Shown: positions 1-7,906 of the stretch, in pieces
How positions within the stretch are numbered: position 1 is the stretch's first letter
Layout: each line of letters starts with the position of its first letter
Assembly: GCA_002085465.1 (NCBI GenBank)
Contig: NBML01000063.1
Span: 1 to 25,210 of the forward strand
DNA: 25,210 bases
From: Desulfobacteraceae bacterium 4572_89
Lineage (GTDB): Bacteria > Desulfobacterota > Desulfobacteria > Desulfobacterales > Desulfobacteraceae
Reading direction: 5' to 3'
The notes under the pieces: generated by a model
What the model was told of the DNA's origin: nothing
Seen by the model: only the letters and a program-made list of their open reading frames with translations
Databases searched by the model: none
Translations under genes and position numbers: made by a program

Positions 1-548
1 CATTGGGGCTTGTTACCCTTGATTGTGATAAGATTGCACGCCAGGTGGTTGAGCCCGGGCAAAGGGCCTATGCAGGGGTGATTGCCTGTTTCGGTCCTGG
101 CGTTCTCAGGAAAGACAAAACCCTTGATAGGGCAAAACTACGAAATATTGTGATTAATAAGCCGGATTTACGAAAACAGCTGGAAAGCCTTATTCATCCC
201 ATTATTCTGGAAGAAATGGTCTTGCAGATGGAAACAGCGGATTATGATAGAGAAGCTGCCTGTGCAGTGGAAGTTCCCCTGTTGTTTGAGCTTGGCATGG
301 GAAAAAAATTTGATGTGATTGTCACAGTAGTTGCTGAAAAATCCGAATTATTGGGACGGATTTCCAGGCGGGACAAAGTTTCAATGGAAAGTGCGGGGAA
401 AATACTGGACCTTCAGATGACCCAGGATGAAAAAATAAAACAAGCAGATTATGTGATTATAAACAAAGGCACACCAGTTGAACTCTTTGAATCTGTTGAA
501 AATTGTTATATTAAAATAAAAAAAGAATTCTTGACAATAAATCCATAA
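1..548 (+). CDS. coaE: Dephospho-CoA kinase, N-terminus cut off by the window edge
   Basis: Catalyses the last step of coenzyme A synthesis, phosphorylating the 3'-hydroxyl of dephospho-CoA with ATP in the cytoplasm. About 181 residues are visible. The frame is open to the window edge, and the P-loop (GxxxxGKS) that should precede the first visible residues is missing, so the true start lies upstream; the TTG at position 3 is not the start. Family landmarks seen are the D-C-D-K-I-A-R stretch followed by VVEPG, the 'IHP' turn around residue 64, 'EVPLLFE' around residue 90, and the C-terminal 'ADYVIINKG' segment. The C-terminus is complete. It lies 151 bp before rho on the same strand. A good -35-like TTGACA lies in its last codons. 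Identification is firm; only the 5' end is absent. Confidence 0.9.
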   Translation, partial: LGLVTLDCDKIARQVVEPGQRAYAGVIACFGPGVLRKDKTLDRAKLRNIVINKPDLRKQLESLIHPIILEEMVLQMETADYDREAACAVEVPLLFELGMGKKFDVIVTVVAEKSELLGRISRRDKVSMESAGKILDLQMTQDEKIKQADYVIINKGTPVELFESVENCYIKIKKEFLTINP

Positions 549-559
549 TATTTTATTTA
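531..559 (+). promoter_or_regulatory. Candidate sigma70-type promoter for rho
   Basis: A perfect TTGACA (531-536) inside the last codons of coaE is followed after 17 bases by TATTTA (554-559). The -35 is ideal but the -10 is poor. It would give rho an untranslated leader of roughly 130 bases. Such a leader fits the known autoregulation of rho by its own protein in other bacteria. Inference only; the 549-699 gap shows no strong terminator. Confidence 0.35.
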
Positions 560-699
560 GCAGACCATAATAGAATAATTTTCAATTATCTATCTGTTTT
601 TTCCAAAAGCCTCTTTGGCTTCCATATTATATAAAGGTATTCCCTGAACAAAACAAAACGTCCTATATAAACCTAATGATAAACAAACCGGGAGATTGA

Positions 700-1947
700 A
701 TGAACCTTGTAGACCTCAATAAGATGAAAATCAGTGAACTGTCAAAGCTTGCAAAAGAATATGAAATTCAAGGGTTTGGCGGCCTGAAAAAACAGGACCT
801 GATCTTTGCCTTACTCCAGGCCAATATTGAAGAAAGTGGTCAGATTTATGGTGAAGGCACCCTTGAAATCCTTCCGGATGGGTTTGGCTTTTTGAGAGCA
901 CCTGGTTACAATTATCTTCCCGGTCCAGATGATATTTATGTCTCTCCATCCCAGATCAGGCGGTTTAACCTGAGAACCGGAGATACGGTTTCTGGTCAGG
1001 TGAGGCAGCCAAAAGATTCCGAGCGATATTTTGCCCTGCTTAAAGTGGAGGCTGTGAATTTTCAAAATCCTGAGCTGGCTGCTGAAACCATCCTGTTTGA
1101 TAACCTTCTGCCCCTTTATCCTGAACGGAAAATGAATCTTGAATCAGGCCCAGATAATTATTCCATGCGTGTGATTGATTTAATGTGTCCCGTTGGATTT
1201 GGTCAGAGGGGATTGATTGTGTCTCCCCCCAAGGCCGGTAAAACAATGCTTTTGCAGAATATTGCCAATTCCATGATCAGAGCCCACAAGGATATTATTC
1301 CCATGATCGTTCTCATTGACGAGCGTCCGGAAGAGGTTACAGATATGGCCCGTTCCGTTGAGGCTGAGGTGGTAAGTTCTACCTTTGATGAGCCTTCTGA
1401 ACGTCATGTGCAGGTGGCTGAAATGGTCATAGAAAAAGCCAAGAGAATTGTGGAACAGGGCCATGATGTGGTGATCCTTCTGGACAGCATCACAAGGCTT
1501 GCCCGGGCTTACAATTCCGTGATGCCGCCTTCAGGTAAAATTCTTTCCGGTGGTGTGGACTCCAATGCCCTTGACAGGCCCAAGCGGTTTTTTGGCGCTG
1601 CCCGTAATATTGAAGATGGAGGCAGTCTGACCATTATTGCAACTGCCCTGGTTGATACTGGAAGCCGAATGGATGAGGTGATCTTTGAAGAGTTCAAGGG
1701 AACCGGTAATATGGAACTGGTTCTGGACAGGAAACTTGCGGACAAAAGGATTTATCCGGCCATTGACATGAACAAGTCCGGGACCCGAAAAGAAGAACTG
1801 CTACTGGATCCCTCGGTTTTAAACAGGGTCTGGATCTTGAGGAAATTGTTGTCAAGTTTAAATTCTGTTGATAGTATGCAGTTTTTACTTGAAAAAATGA
1901 AAGGAACAAAGGATAATACAGAGTTCCTTAATATGATGAATTCATAA
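700..1947 (+). CDS. rho: Transcription termination factor Rho
   Basis: Hexameric RNA-dependent ATPase/helicase that loads on C-rich nascent RNA and removes RNA polymerase. The 415 residues match the usual length (E. coli 419). Domains in order: N-terminal Rho_N helical bundle (about 1-45), cold-shock-type primary RNA-binding domain (about 50-120, with 'GFGFLR'), and RecA-like motor. The Walker A is PPKAGKT at residues 176-182. The Walker B ends in Asp262 within '[16 protein letters not shown]', and the Q-loop region is '[11 protein letters not shown]'. The ATG start has a GGGAG Shine-Dalgarno at 690-694. No insertion domain of the kind found in some Actinobacteria is present. It sits between coaE and rpmE, an order I associate with delta-type proteobacteria. 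Identification is very secure. Confidence 0.97.
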   Translation: MNLVDLNKMKISELSKLAKEYEIQGFGGLKKQDLIFALLQANIEESGQIYGEGTLEILPDGFGFLRAPGYNYLPGPDDIYVSPSQIRRFNLRTGDTVSGQVRQPKDSERYFALLKVEAVNFQNPELAAETILFDNLLPLYPERKMNLESGPDNYSMRVIDLMCPVGFGQRGLIVSPPKAGKTMLLQNIANSMIRAHKDIIPMIVLIDERPEEVTDMARSVEAEVVSSTFDEPSERHVQVAEMVIEKAKRIVEQGHDVVILLDSITRLARAYNSVMPPSGKILSGGVDSNALDRPKRFFGAARNIEDGGSLTIIATALVDTGSRMDEVIFEEFKGTGNMELVLDRKLADKRIYPAIDMNKSGTRKEELLLDPSVLNRVWILRKLLSSLNSVDSMQFLLEKMKGTKDNTEFLNMMNS

Positions 1948-1984
1948 AGAGTATTTTTAATAAAAGATAGAAATTAAGTTATGG

Positions 1985-1991
1985 TAAGGAG
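1985..1991 (+). promoter_or_regulatory. Ribosome binding site that fixes the rpmE start
   Basis: TAAGGAG lies 10 bases before the ATG at 2002. An in-frame ATG at 1981 lies before this site, so it would have to be translated through the Shine-Dalgarno. The MKKEIHPKY beginning at 2002 also matches how L31 proteins start. Confidence 0.75.
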
Positions 1992-2001
1992 TTTTACTGA
2001 A

Positions 2002-2220
2002 ATGAAAAAAGAAATACATCCCAAATACACAAGAACAAATGCTTCCTGCGCATGTGGTGCCACTTTTGAAGTGGGGTCCACAAAAGAAAATATCAAGGTT
2101 GAGATTTGTTCTCAATGTCATCCGTTTTTTACAGGAAAGCAGAAACTGGTCGACTCTGCAGGTAGAATTGATCGTTTTAAGAAAAAATATGCAGGATTTG
2201 ACGCAACAAAATTGGTGTAA
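2002..2220 (+). CDS. rpmE: 50S ribosomal protein L31, zinc-binding type
   Basis: Small protein of the large ribosomal subunit near the central protuberance, involved in the bridge between subunits. Starting at the ATG at 2002 it is 72 residues beginning MKKEIHPKY, the family's standard opening; a longer reading from 1981 adds seven residues without support. The four cysteines of the zinc-bearing (C+) form are present: Cys16, Cys18, Cys36 and Cys39, followed by 'HPFFTGKQ'. In other bacteria the C+ form acts as a zinc reserve and is replaced by a cysteine-free paralogue in zinc shortage; no such paralogue is in this window. It follows rho by 54 bp and is followed by a hairpin terminator. Confidence 0.95.
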   Translation: MKKEIHPKYTRTNASCACGATFEVGSTKENIKVEICSQCHPFFTGKQKLVDSAGRIDRFKKKYAGFDATKLV

Positions 2221-2242
2221 GGTTTTTATAGCCAGGAAATTT

Positions 2243-2280
2243 AAAAGGGGGCTTGTACAAAGTACCCCTTTTGCATTTTA
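2243..2280 (+). terminator. Hairpin terminator after rpmE
   Basis: An 8-bp perfect stem, AAAAGGGG (2243-2250) with CCCCTTTT (2265-2272), encloses a 14-base loop that can itself pair. It is followed by GCATTTT. The U-tract is weak and broken by GC, but the position 22 bases after the rpmE stop fits termination. Confidence 0.6.
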
Positions 2281-2312
2281 AAATTATGGTTTTGATCTAT
2301 GATTGAAGAATT

Positions 2313-3377
2313 ATGATAGATAAATTAAAAGGCATTGAAGAGCGGTTTGTCAAGATTGAACACCTCTTGAGTGATCCGGCCGTCATCAGTGATCAGAAAA
2401 AATACCAGGAGTATTTAATTGAGCATGGAGAGCTCAATAAAATTGTTCCGGTGTTCAGGGAATATGAAGGTCTTTTGGATGAACTGAAAGAGACAAAAGA
2501 CCTCTTGAAAGATGATGATCCTGACATGCGCAGCATGGCAAAGGAAGAGATCCCAAGCCTTGAAAAGCAAATTGCTGAATTAAATTCAAGGCTCAATGTT
2601 CTTTTAATGCCAAAGGATCCCAGGGATGCAAAAAATGTCCTCCTTGAAATCAGGGCTGGTACTGGCGGAGAAGAAGCTGGGATTTTTGCGGGCGAACTTT
2701 TCAGAATGTATTCCAGATATGCAGAGTCAAAATTATGGAATATTGAAATCATAGAGAAAAACACTTCAAGTTCCGGCGGATTCAAGGAGGTGGTTTCCCT
2801 TATCCGGGGAAAGGGAGCTTTTTCCAGTTTTAAATATGAGAGCGGTATCCACAGGGTACAGAGGGTTCCTGAAACCGAGACCCAGGGACGGGTTCACACT
2901 TCTGCCGTTACCGTTGCCGTTCTGCCTGAGGCAGAGGATATTGAGGTTGATATCAATCCGGCGGATCTTAAAGTGGATGTGTTCAGGGCATCAGGCCCTG
3001 GAGGGCAGTCTGTGAATACAACTGACTCCGCGGTCAGGATTACACATATTCCCACAGGGGTAACTGCAACCTGCCAGGATGAAAAATCCCAGCACAAGAA
3101 CAAAGAAAAGGCCATGGGTGTTCTAAAGTCCCGTATTCTGGATGCAAAAATCAAGGAAGAGGATAAAAAAAGGGCTGCTGAACGGAAGGATCAGGTGGGG
3201 TCAGGTGATCGAAGCGGCAGGATCAGGACCTATAATTACCCCCAGGGCCGGGTGACAGAGCATCGCATCGGGTTGACCCTTTATAAGCTGGACAGCATTA
3301 TGGCCGGAGATATCCAGGAAATTATTGATGAACTTAAAACCTTTAACCAGGCCCAGGCATTAAAGGAAATCGTTTAA
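2313..3377 (+). CDS. prfA: Peptide chain release factor 1
   Basis: Class I release factor reading UAA and UAG in the ribosomal A site and triggering peptide release. It has 354 residues (E. coli RF1 has 360). The codon-reading tripeptide is of the P-x-T type (Pro186-Glu187-Thr188 in '[15 protein letters not shown]'), which marks RF1 rather than RF2 (S-P-F). The catalytic GGQ is at residues 230-232 in '[16 protein letters not shown]'. The N-terminal domain 1 is a long charged helical region, and the C-terminus carries '[19 protein letters not shown]'. The Shine-Dalgarno is weak (GAAG shortly before the ATG). The gene ends 6 bases before prmC, whose product methylates the GGQ glutamine, so substrate and enzyme are co-transcribed. 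Confidence 0.97.
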   Translation: MIDKLKGIEERFVKIEHLLSDPAVISDQKKYQEYLIEHGELNKIVPVFREYEGLLDELKETKDLLKDDDPDMRSMAKEEIPSLEKQIAELNSRLNVLLMPKDPRDAKNVLLEIRAGTGGEEAGIFAGELFRMYSRYAESKLWNIEIIEKNTSSSGGFKEVVSLIRGKGAFSSFKYESGIHRVQRVPETETQGRVHTSAVTVAVLPEAEDIEVDINPADLKVDVFRASGPGGQSVNTTDSAVRITHIPTGVTATCQDEKSQHKNKEKAMGVLKSRILDAKIKEEDKKRAAERKDQVGSGDRSGRIRTYNYPQGRVTEHRIGLTLYKLDSIMAGDIQEIIDELKTFNQAQALKEIV

Positions 3378-3387
3378 AGGAAATTGA
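3360..3387 (+). repeat. 14-bp tandem duplication at the prfA stop / prmC start
   Basis: TTAAAGGAAATCGT at 3360-3373 is followed directly by TTAAAGGAAATTGA at 3374-3387 (12 of 14 identical). The second copy holds the prfA TAA stop, the AAAGG used as prmC ribosome-binding site, and the TTG start of prmC. The first copy is still inside prfA. Confidence 0.8.
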
Positions 3388-4280
3388 TTGACTGGACTAT
3401 CATCAAGATTCTTTCCTGGACGGAATCTTATTTTAAAGACCATTCCATAGACAGCCCCAGGCTTACCGCTGAAATCCTTCTTGGCTTCTGTCTTGATGTC
3501 AAACGTCTTGATCTGTACCTGCAACACGACAGGCCCCTGGAAAAAAATGAACTTACCCTTTTTAAATCCTTGATCAAACGACGAATTGGGCGGGAACCAG
3601 TAGCCTATATAATTGGAGAAAAAGGTTTTTATGAGTCCAGTTTCCAGGTCAGAGAAGGGGTGTTAATTCCAAGGCCGGATACTGAAACCCTTGTGGAAAA
3701 AGCCATTGATCTGCTTGGGACTGGAAAGGGTTACAACCCTGCTTTCAGGGGAGCCAGAAAAGTTCTGGAGTTGGGGGTGGGATCCGGTGCTATAATTGTT
3801 TCCCTGGCAAGGGCCTGTCCAGACCATGATTATTTTGCCTGCGACCTTTCCTGGATCTCCTTGGGTACGGCAATTGAAAATGCTGAAAAAATTTTAAAAA
3901 CACCTGTCAGATTTTTCCAGGGTTCTTGGTTTGATTCTATTAAAAAACAGGAATATTTTGATTTGATTGTGTCAAACCCACCCTATATTCCTGCCCATGA
4001 AATTCAAGATCTGGCCTCTGAAATCAAACTGCATGAACCAAGACTGGCTCTGGATGGAGGCGCTGACGGCCTTGATTCCATCCGGGAAATACTGGCCAGG
4101 GCCCGGAATTATCTTTTGCCCGGGGGCAGGATCCTTCTCGAGATAGGGTTTGACCAGAAGGAGAGTGTGGAATCCATTACCAAGACCTATCCTGAATATG
4201 AAAATATTGAGTTTATAAAGGATCTGGCAGGGCATAACAGGCTCTTTTCAGCCCAAAAATACATTGAAAAAACAAATTGA
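3384..4280 (+). CDS. prmC: Release factor glutamine N5-methyltransferase
   Basis: Methylates the Gln of the GGQ motif of release factors with S-adenosylmethionine, raising release efficiency. It has 298 residues (E. coli PrmC 277). The N-terminal helical domain that recognises the release factor spans about 1-95 and leads to 'LIPRPDTETLVE'. The SAM-binding motif is 'VLELGVGSGAI', and the catalytic NPPY is at residues 198-201. The start is a TTG at 3384, supported by AAAGG three to seven bases upstream and by the family N-terminus; there is no better ATG. The stop overlaps a promoter-like sequence for rpsB. The neighbouring prfA supplies its substrate. Confidence 0.95.
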   Translation: MIDWTIIKILSWTESYFKDHSIDSPRLTAEILLGFCLDVKRLDLYLQHDRPLEKNELTLFKSLIKRRIGREPVAYIIGEKGFYESSFQVREGVLIPRPDTETLVEKAIDLLGTGKGYNPAFRGARKVLELGVGSGAIIVSLARACPDHDYFACDLSWISLGTAIENAEKILKTPVRFFQGSWFDSIKKQEYFDLIVSNPPYIPAHEIQDLASEIKLHEPRLALDGGADGLDSIREILARARNYLLPGGRILLEIGFDQKESVESITKTYPEYENIEFIKDLAGHNRLFSAQKYIEKTN

Positions 4281-4305
4281 TTATCCTGTTTATATCTGAT
4301 ATATA
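4277..4305 (+). promoter_or_regulatory. Candidate sigma70-type promoter for the rpsB operon
   Basis: TTGATT (4277-4282), overlapping the prmC stop, is spaced exactly 17 bases from TATATA (4300-4305). Initiation would fall near 4312 and leave a leader of about 150 bases before rpsB. The spacing and the AT-rich surroundings support it; it is not proven. Confidence 0.45.
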
Positions 4306-4311
4306 AATTAG

Positions 4312-4463
4312 GATTTTTTTGTATGAATAAAAACGCACATCCATGGACCTGGAATCAGGTGCTTTATATAAATTTTATTATAAAATAAGAAAAATTTAAT
4401 AAAGTCGATTTCCAGGAATGAAGTGGGTGAAGGCACAAAACCATTAATTAATTTGGAGTAAAA
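4312..4463 (+). promoter_or_regulatory. Probable structured 5' leader of rpsB
   Basis: This non-coding stretch contains a 5-bp hairpin ACCTG/CAGGT with a GAAT tetraloop (4347-4360). An AT-only 15-base palindrome (4372-4386) comes next, then a purine-rich block around 4412-4438, and finally GGAG at 4455-4458 ahead of the ATG at 4464. In E. coli, S2 represses its own rpsB-tsf mRNA through the 5' leader. Whether this leader does so is an inference from position. Confidence 0.4.
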
Positions 4464-5162
4464 ATGTCTTACATTACTATTAGAGAACTTTTGGAAGCTG
4501 GTGTTCATTTCGGACATCAGACAAAGCGCTGGAACCCAAAGATGAAAAAGTATATCTTTGGTGCACGAAACGGTATTTATATTATTGATCTTCAGCAGAC
4601 TGTGAAATTGTTTAAAACAGCCCATGATTTTATCAAAGGCATTGCAGCCGAGGGAAAGGATATCCTTTTTGTTGGAACCAAAAAACAGGCATCTGAATCC
4701 ATTTATGAGGAAGCCAACCGCGCTGAAAGTTTTTATGTTGAAAGGATAAGTGAGATGAAACGCCTTCCCGGCGCTATTTTCATCATTGATCCTAAAAATG
4801 AAGCCATTGCCATTAAAGAAGGTAGGAGGCTTGGTATTCCCATTGTTGCAGTTGTTGATACAAATTGTGATCCCGATGATATTGATTTTGTGATCCCGGG
4901 CAATGACGATGCCATCAGATCCATTCGTCTGTTTACATCCCGCATTGCAGATGCCTGCATTGAAGGAAAACAGATATACCAGGAAAGGCAGAACGCTGAA
5001 TCAGATAAACAGGGAAAAGAAAGTCAGCCTGCTGAATCAGGAGATGAAAAACTTGCCGTTGAATTGGTTTCAGATGGTACTGATGGCCCTGTTGTTGAAA
5101 AAATAAAAAGAAAAACCGCACCAGTTAAAGAAACTATAGAAGCAACTGAAGCAACTGAATAA
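4464..5162 (+). CDS. rpsB: 30S ribosomal protein S2 with a large internal deletion
   Basis: S2 binds late in assembly between head and body of the small subunit and is needed for S1 docking. The N-terminus ('[25 protein letters not shown]' region) and the core ('[24 protein letters not shown]') are textbook S2. However, residues 92-96 jump from 'ESFYV' straight to '[14 protein letters not shown]'. In normal S2 (E. coli read from memory) about 64 residues stand between FFV and LPDALF, beginning NHRWLGG; here there are eight. The missing part is the helical hairpin that projects from the fold. The reading frame is kept. A C-terminal tail of about 60 charged residues, ending in a tandem EAT repeat, brings the total to 232 residues and masks the loss. 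The Shine-Dalgarno is GGAG. It could be real or an assembly error. Confidence 0.9.
   Translation: MSYITIRELLEAGVHFGHQTKRWNPKMKKYIFGARNGIYIIDLQQTVKLFKTAHDFIKGIAAEGKDILFVGTKKQASESIYEEANRAESFYVERISEMKRLPGAIFIIDPKNEAIAIKEGRRLGIPIVAVVDTNCDPDDIDFVIPGNDDAIRSIRLFTSRIADACIEGKQIYQERQNAESDKQGKESQPAESGDEKLAVELVSDGTDGPVVEKIKRKTAPVKETIEATEATE
5139..5159 (+). repeat. 9-bp tandem repeat encoding the S2 tail
   Basis: GAAGCAACT occurs twice in a row (5139-5147, 5148-5156) followed by GAA, giving the Glu-Ala-Thr repeat just before the rpsB stop. It lies in the poorly conserved tail, so it is probably neutral. Confidence 0.75.
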
Positions 5163-5184
5163 AGATAATAAGGAGTAAGATAAA

Positions 5185-5781
5185 ATGGCTGAAATTTCTG
5201 CAGCAATGGTTAAAGAACTTCGTGAAGCGACCGGGTCTGGAATTATGGACTGTAAAAGGGTTCTTGCCGAAGCAGATGGTAATATGGAAGCGGCAGTTGA
5301 TCTATTGAGAAAAAAAGGTCTTGCCAAAGCAGCAAAAAGGGCAGGACGTTCAACCTCCGAAGGGGTTATTTATTCCTATATCCATACCGGAGCAAAACTG
5401 GGTGTCCTTCTTGAAGTAAATTGTGAATCTGATTTTGTGGCTAAAACAGATGGTTTTATAGGTTTTGCAAAAAATATCGCCATGCATATTGCCGCTGCAA
5501 ATCCTGCTGGCCTGGCCCCTGAAGATGTTGACCCGGCGATTATTGAAAAAGAAAGAGAAATTTACCGGGCCCAGATGCTGGAAGAGGGCAAACCGGAAAA
5601 TATCATTGACAAGATTGTTGATGGCAAGATTGAAAAATTTTATAAAGATGTCTGCCTGATGAGTCAGCAATATGTCAAAGATCCCCAGAAAACCATTTCA
5701 GAAATCCTAAAAGAAACCATTAGTAAAACTGGTGAAAATATTCAGATAAAAAGATTTACACGTTTCCAGATAGGAGAATAA
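5185..5781 (+). CDS. tsf: Translation elongation factor Ts
   Basis: Guanine nucleotide exchange factor that recharges EF-Tu from GDP to GTP form. The 198 residues correspond to the short EF-Ts form (as in Thermus) rather than the roughly 280-residue E. coli form. The N-terminal UBA-like domain carries 'VKELREATGSGIMDCKRVL' (about 9-27). The core holds 'ESDFVAKTDGF' around residue 80, the contact region for EF-Tu, and 'NIAMHIAAANP'. The ATG is preceded by AAGGAG (5170-5175). It lies 22 bases after rpsB, the classical rpsB-tsf pairing, and nearly abuts pyrH. Nothing is missing, in contrast to its neighbour rpsB. Confidence 0.96.
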   Translation: MAEISAAMVKELREATGSGIMDCKRVLAEADGNMEAAVDLLRKKGLAKAAKRAGRSTSEGVIYSYIHTGAKLGVLLEVNCESDFVAKTDGFIGFAKNIAMHIAAANPAGLAPEDVDPAIIEKEREIYRAQMLEEGKPENIIDKIVDGKIEKFYKDVCLMSQQYVKDPQKTISEILKETISKTGENIQIKRFTRFQIGE

Positions 5782-5784
5782 ATC

Positions 5785-6507
5785 TTGGGAAAAAAACCTG
5801 AATTTGAGCGGGTTCTGATCAAATTGAGTGGCGAAGCCCTGATGGGAAATCAGGGCTTTGGCATCACTCCTGAAATGATTCATTATGTGGCGGAAGAGGT
5901 TGCCAAAGTATACCGCCTGAATGTACAGATCAGTGTTGTTGTGGGTGGCGGAAATATATTCCGAGGTGTTGCCGGAAGTTCTGCCGGTATGGACAGAACC
6001 TCTGCCGATAACATGGGAATGCTTGCCACTGTAATTAATTGTATTGCCCTTTGTGATGCCCTGGAAAAATGTGGTGTGCCCACACGGGTTCAGTCTGCCA
6101 TTGCAATGGACAAGATTGCTGAGCCCTTTATTCTGAGAAAAGCCCTCCGCCACCTTGAAAAAGGCCGGGTGGTTGTGTTTGCTGCAGGGACTGGGAATCC
6201 GTATTTTACAACAGATACGGCCGCTGTGTTAAGGGCCCATGAGACCCGTGCCCAGATTCTTTTTAAGGCTACACAGGTTGATGGTGTCTATGACAAGGAT
6301 CCAGTGGTTCACGATGATGCTGTCATGTTTGATGAGTTGTCCTATATGCGGGTGATTGAAAAACAGCTTCATGTAATGGATATGACCGCTATTTCCCTTG
6401 CCATGGAGCATGACCTGCCCCTTCAGGTTTTTGACCTTCACAGGAAGGATAATATCTGCAAGGCAGTTATGGGTGAGGATATCGGCACCCGGATATATAA
6501 TAAATAA
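5785..6507 (+). CDS. pyrH: Uridylate kinase (UMP kinase)
   Basis: Phosphorylates UMP to UDP with ATP. It is a hexameric bacterial enzyme of the amino-acid-kinase fold, unrelated to eukaryotic UMP/CMP kinases and normally controlled by GTP and UTP. The 240 residues show '[10 protein letters not shown]' near the N-terminus (phosphate binding), '[11 protein letters not shown]' around residues 51-61, '[11 protein letters not shown]', '[14 protein letters not shown]' (nucleotide specificity loop) and '[13 protein letters not shown]'. The start is TTG at 5785, three bases after the tsf stop, with AGGAG at 5772-5776 inside the end of tsf; no ATG fits the conserved N-terminus. Translational coupling with tsf is likely. 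Confidence 0.96.
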   Translation: MGKKPEFERVLIKLSGEALMGNQGFGITPEMIHYVAEEVAKVYRLNVQISVVVGGGNIFRGVAGSSAGMDRTSADNMGMLATVINCIALCDALEKCGVPTRVQSAIAMDKIAEPFILRKALRHLEKGRVVVFAAGTGNPYFTTDTAAVLRAHETRAQILFKATQVDGVYDKDPVVHDDAVMFDELSYMRVIEKQLHVMDMTAISLAMEHDLPLQVFDLHRKDNICKAVMGEDIGTRIYNK

Positions 6508-6522
6508 GCTATCAGCAAGAAA

Positions 6523-6581
6523 AGGTATCAGCGGAAAAAGAGTCAATTTCTGATACCTGTTCTATCTGATACCTGTTCTAT
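6523..6581 (+). repeat. 16-bp tandem repeat with two competing hairpins between pyrH and frr
   Basis: CTGATACCTGTTCTAT occurs twice in direct succession (6550-6565, 6566-6581), followed by CTGTT. AGGTATCAG at 6523-6531 is the perfect complement of CTGATACCT in either copy (6550-6558 or 6566-6574). Two mutually exclusive 9-bp stems with loops of 18 or 34 bases are therefore possible in the mRNA. There is no U-tract, so it is not a standard terminator. It may be an RNA-processing or stability element, or a by-product of duplication. Confidence 0.6.
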
Positions 6582-6609
6582 CTGTTAACTATTATTAGGA
6601 TGTATTGTT

Positions 6610-7167
6610 ATGATAAATGAAGTGCTCGAAGAAACCAAAGATCGAATGGGGAAGTCTGAGAAAGCCTTTGAAACAGAATTGATAAAGGTTCGTACCGGCA
6701 GAGCATCTCAGGCAATACTTGACGGCGTCAGAGTTGATTATTACGGTACTCAGACCCCCTTACCCCAGATGGCAACTGTCTCAGTCCCGGAAAGCCGGCT
6801 TATTACGGTGAAACCATGGGATGTGAGTGTTATCAATTCCGTTGAAAAAGCTATTTTGAAGGCCAATCTGGGTCTTACCCCCTCCAATGATGGCAAGCTT
6901 ATAAGGATTGCCATTCCACCCCTCACAGAAGACCGGAGAAAAGAAATAGTAAGAAGTGTAGCCAAAACCTGTGAAGACTATAAGGTTGCAGTCAGAAATA
7001 TCAGAAGGGATTCCAATGAAATGCTCAAGGACCTTCAAAAAGAAGGTGATATTTCCGAGGATGACAGCTTTAAGGCGCAAAAACAGGTACAGGATTTAAC
7101 CGATCTCTACACCAAAAAATTAGACGAGATTTTCGCAGCAAAAGAAAAGGAGATCCTTGAAGTCTGA
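6610..7167 (+). CDS. frr: Ribosome recycling factor
   Basis: Splits post-termination ribosomes together with EF-G. The 185 residues match the standard length. The two long helices of domain I and the beta domain II are recognisable: 'ELIKVRTGRASQAILDGVRVDYYG' region (about 24-46), 'TPLPQMATVSVPESR', 'PWD', 'LTPSNDGKLIRIAIPPLTEDRRKE' region, and the C-terminal helix. The ATG at 6610 has AGGA at 6598-6601. The last 11 bases overlap the start of uppS, whose Shine-Dalgarno is inside frr. It is complete. Confidence 0.96.
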   Translation: MINEVLEETKDRMGKSEKAFETELIKVRTGRASQAILDGVRVDYYGTQTPLPQMATVSVPESRLITVKPWDVSVINSVEKAILKANLGLTPSNDGKLIRIAIPPLTEDRRKEIVRSVAKTCEDYKVAVRNIRRDSNEMLKDLQKEGDISEDDSFKAQKQVQDLTDLYTKKLDEIFAAKEKEILEV

Positions 7168-7906
7168 CCATAAACAGGAAACAGGTTTTGATTTAGAAAA
7201 AATTCCCTCCCATGTTGCCATTATCATGGACGGCAATGGCAGATGGGCAAAAAAAAGATTGATGAACCGTGTCATTGGTCATGAAAAAGGTTCTGACACA
7301 GTTCGTTCCATTGTTAAAGCCGCAAGGGAACTTGGCATTGGAATCCTGACCCTGTACGCTTTTTCCACTGAAAACTGGACAAGACCAGAGACAGAAGTTA
7401 AAACCTTGATGCATCTGCTAAAGCGGTTTCTGGTTTCTGAAAGGGATGATCTTGCTGCCCAGGATATTTGTTTAAACATATTGGGGCAAAAACACAAACT
7501 GCCCAGGGACGTACAAAAAGAAGCGGAAAACACCATTCAATTGACCAGGAACAATAAGGGAATGGTTTTGAATCTGGCCCTGAGTTACGGCAGCCGTCAA
7601 GAAATTGTTGATGCTGTTAAGTCCCTGGCCGGGAAAATAAAAGCCAACAAAATTCAATTGGAAGAGATCACGGAAAAAATGGTTTCCGATCATTTATATA
7701 CGGCCCAAATGCCTGATCCGGATTTGATCATTAGAACCAGTGGAGAATTCAGGCTGAGTAATTTCATGATGTGGCAGGCTGCCTATTCAGAACTTTATAT
7801 TACCCAGACTTTATGGCCTGATTTCACAAAAAAAGAATTTGTTGAGATTTTAATAAACTTTCAAAAAAGGGACCGACGGTTTGGTAAGGTAAAGACGGTT
7901 CGGTAA
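7157..7906 (+). CDS. uppS: Isoprenyl transferase (undecaprenyl diphosphate synthase)
   Basis: Makes the C55 lipid carrier for peptidoglycan and other wall polymers by cis-condensation of isopentenyl diphosphate onto farnesyl diphosphate; acts at the cytoplasmic membrane face. It has 249 residues. The catalytic Asp25 sits in 'HVAIIMDGNGRWAKK', with 'LTLYAFSTENWTRP' next and 'DLIIRTSGEFRLSNFMMWQ', 'ELYITQTLWPDF' and 'RRFG' towards the C-terminus. The start is TTG at 7157 with AAGGAG at 7147-7152, overlapping frr by 11 bases. The 3' end lies in a 19-bp tandem duplication, so the last codons (after RRFGK) and the stop are products of that repeat. Confidence 0.95.
   Translation: MKSDHKQETGFDLEKIPSHVAIIMDGNGRWAKKRLMNRVIGHEKGSDTVRSIVKAARELGIGILTLYAFSTENWTRPETEVKTLMHLLKRFLVSERDDLAAQDICLNILGQKHKLPRDVQKEAENTIQLTRNNKGMVLNLALSYGSRQEIVDAVKSLAGKIKANKIQLEEITEKMVSDHLYTAQMPDPDLIIRTSGEFRLSNFMMWQAAYSELYITQTLWPDFTKKEFVEILINFQKRDRRFGKVKTVR

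Noticed and set aside
601..622. AAGCC/GGCTT hairpin between coaE and rho as a terminator
   Set aside because: Only a 5-bp stem with no following U-tract; too weak to call.
2039..2281. An 80-residue open frame overlapping rpmE in another plus-strand frame
   Set aside because: It lies over a clear L31 gene, has no ribosome-binding site, and its product looks like no protein family; it is a shadow frame.
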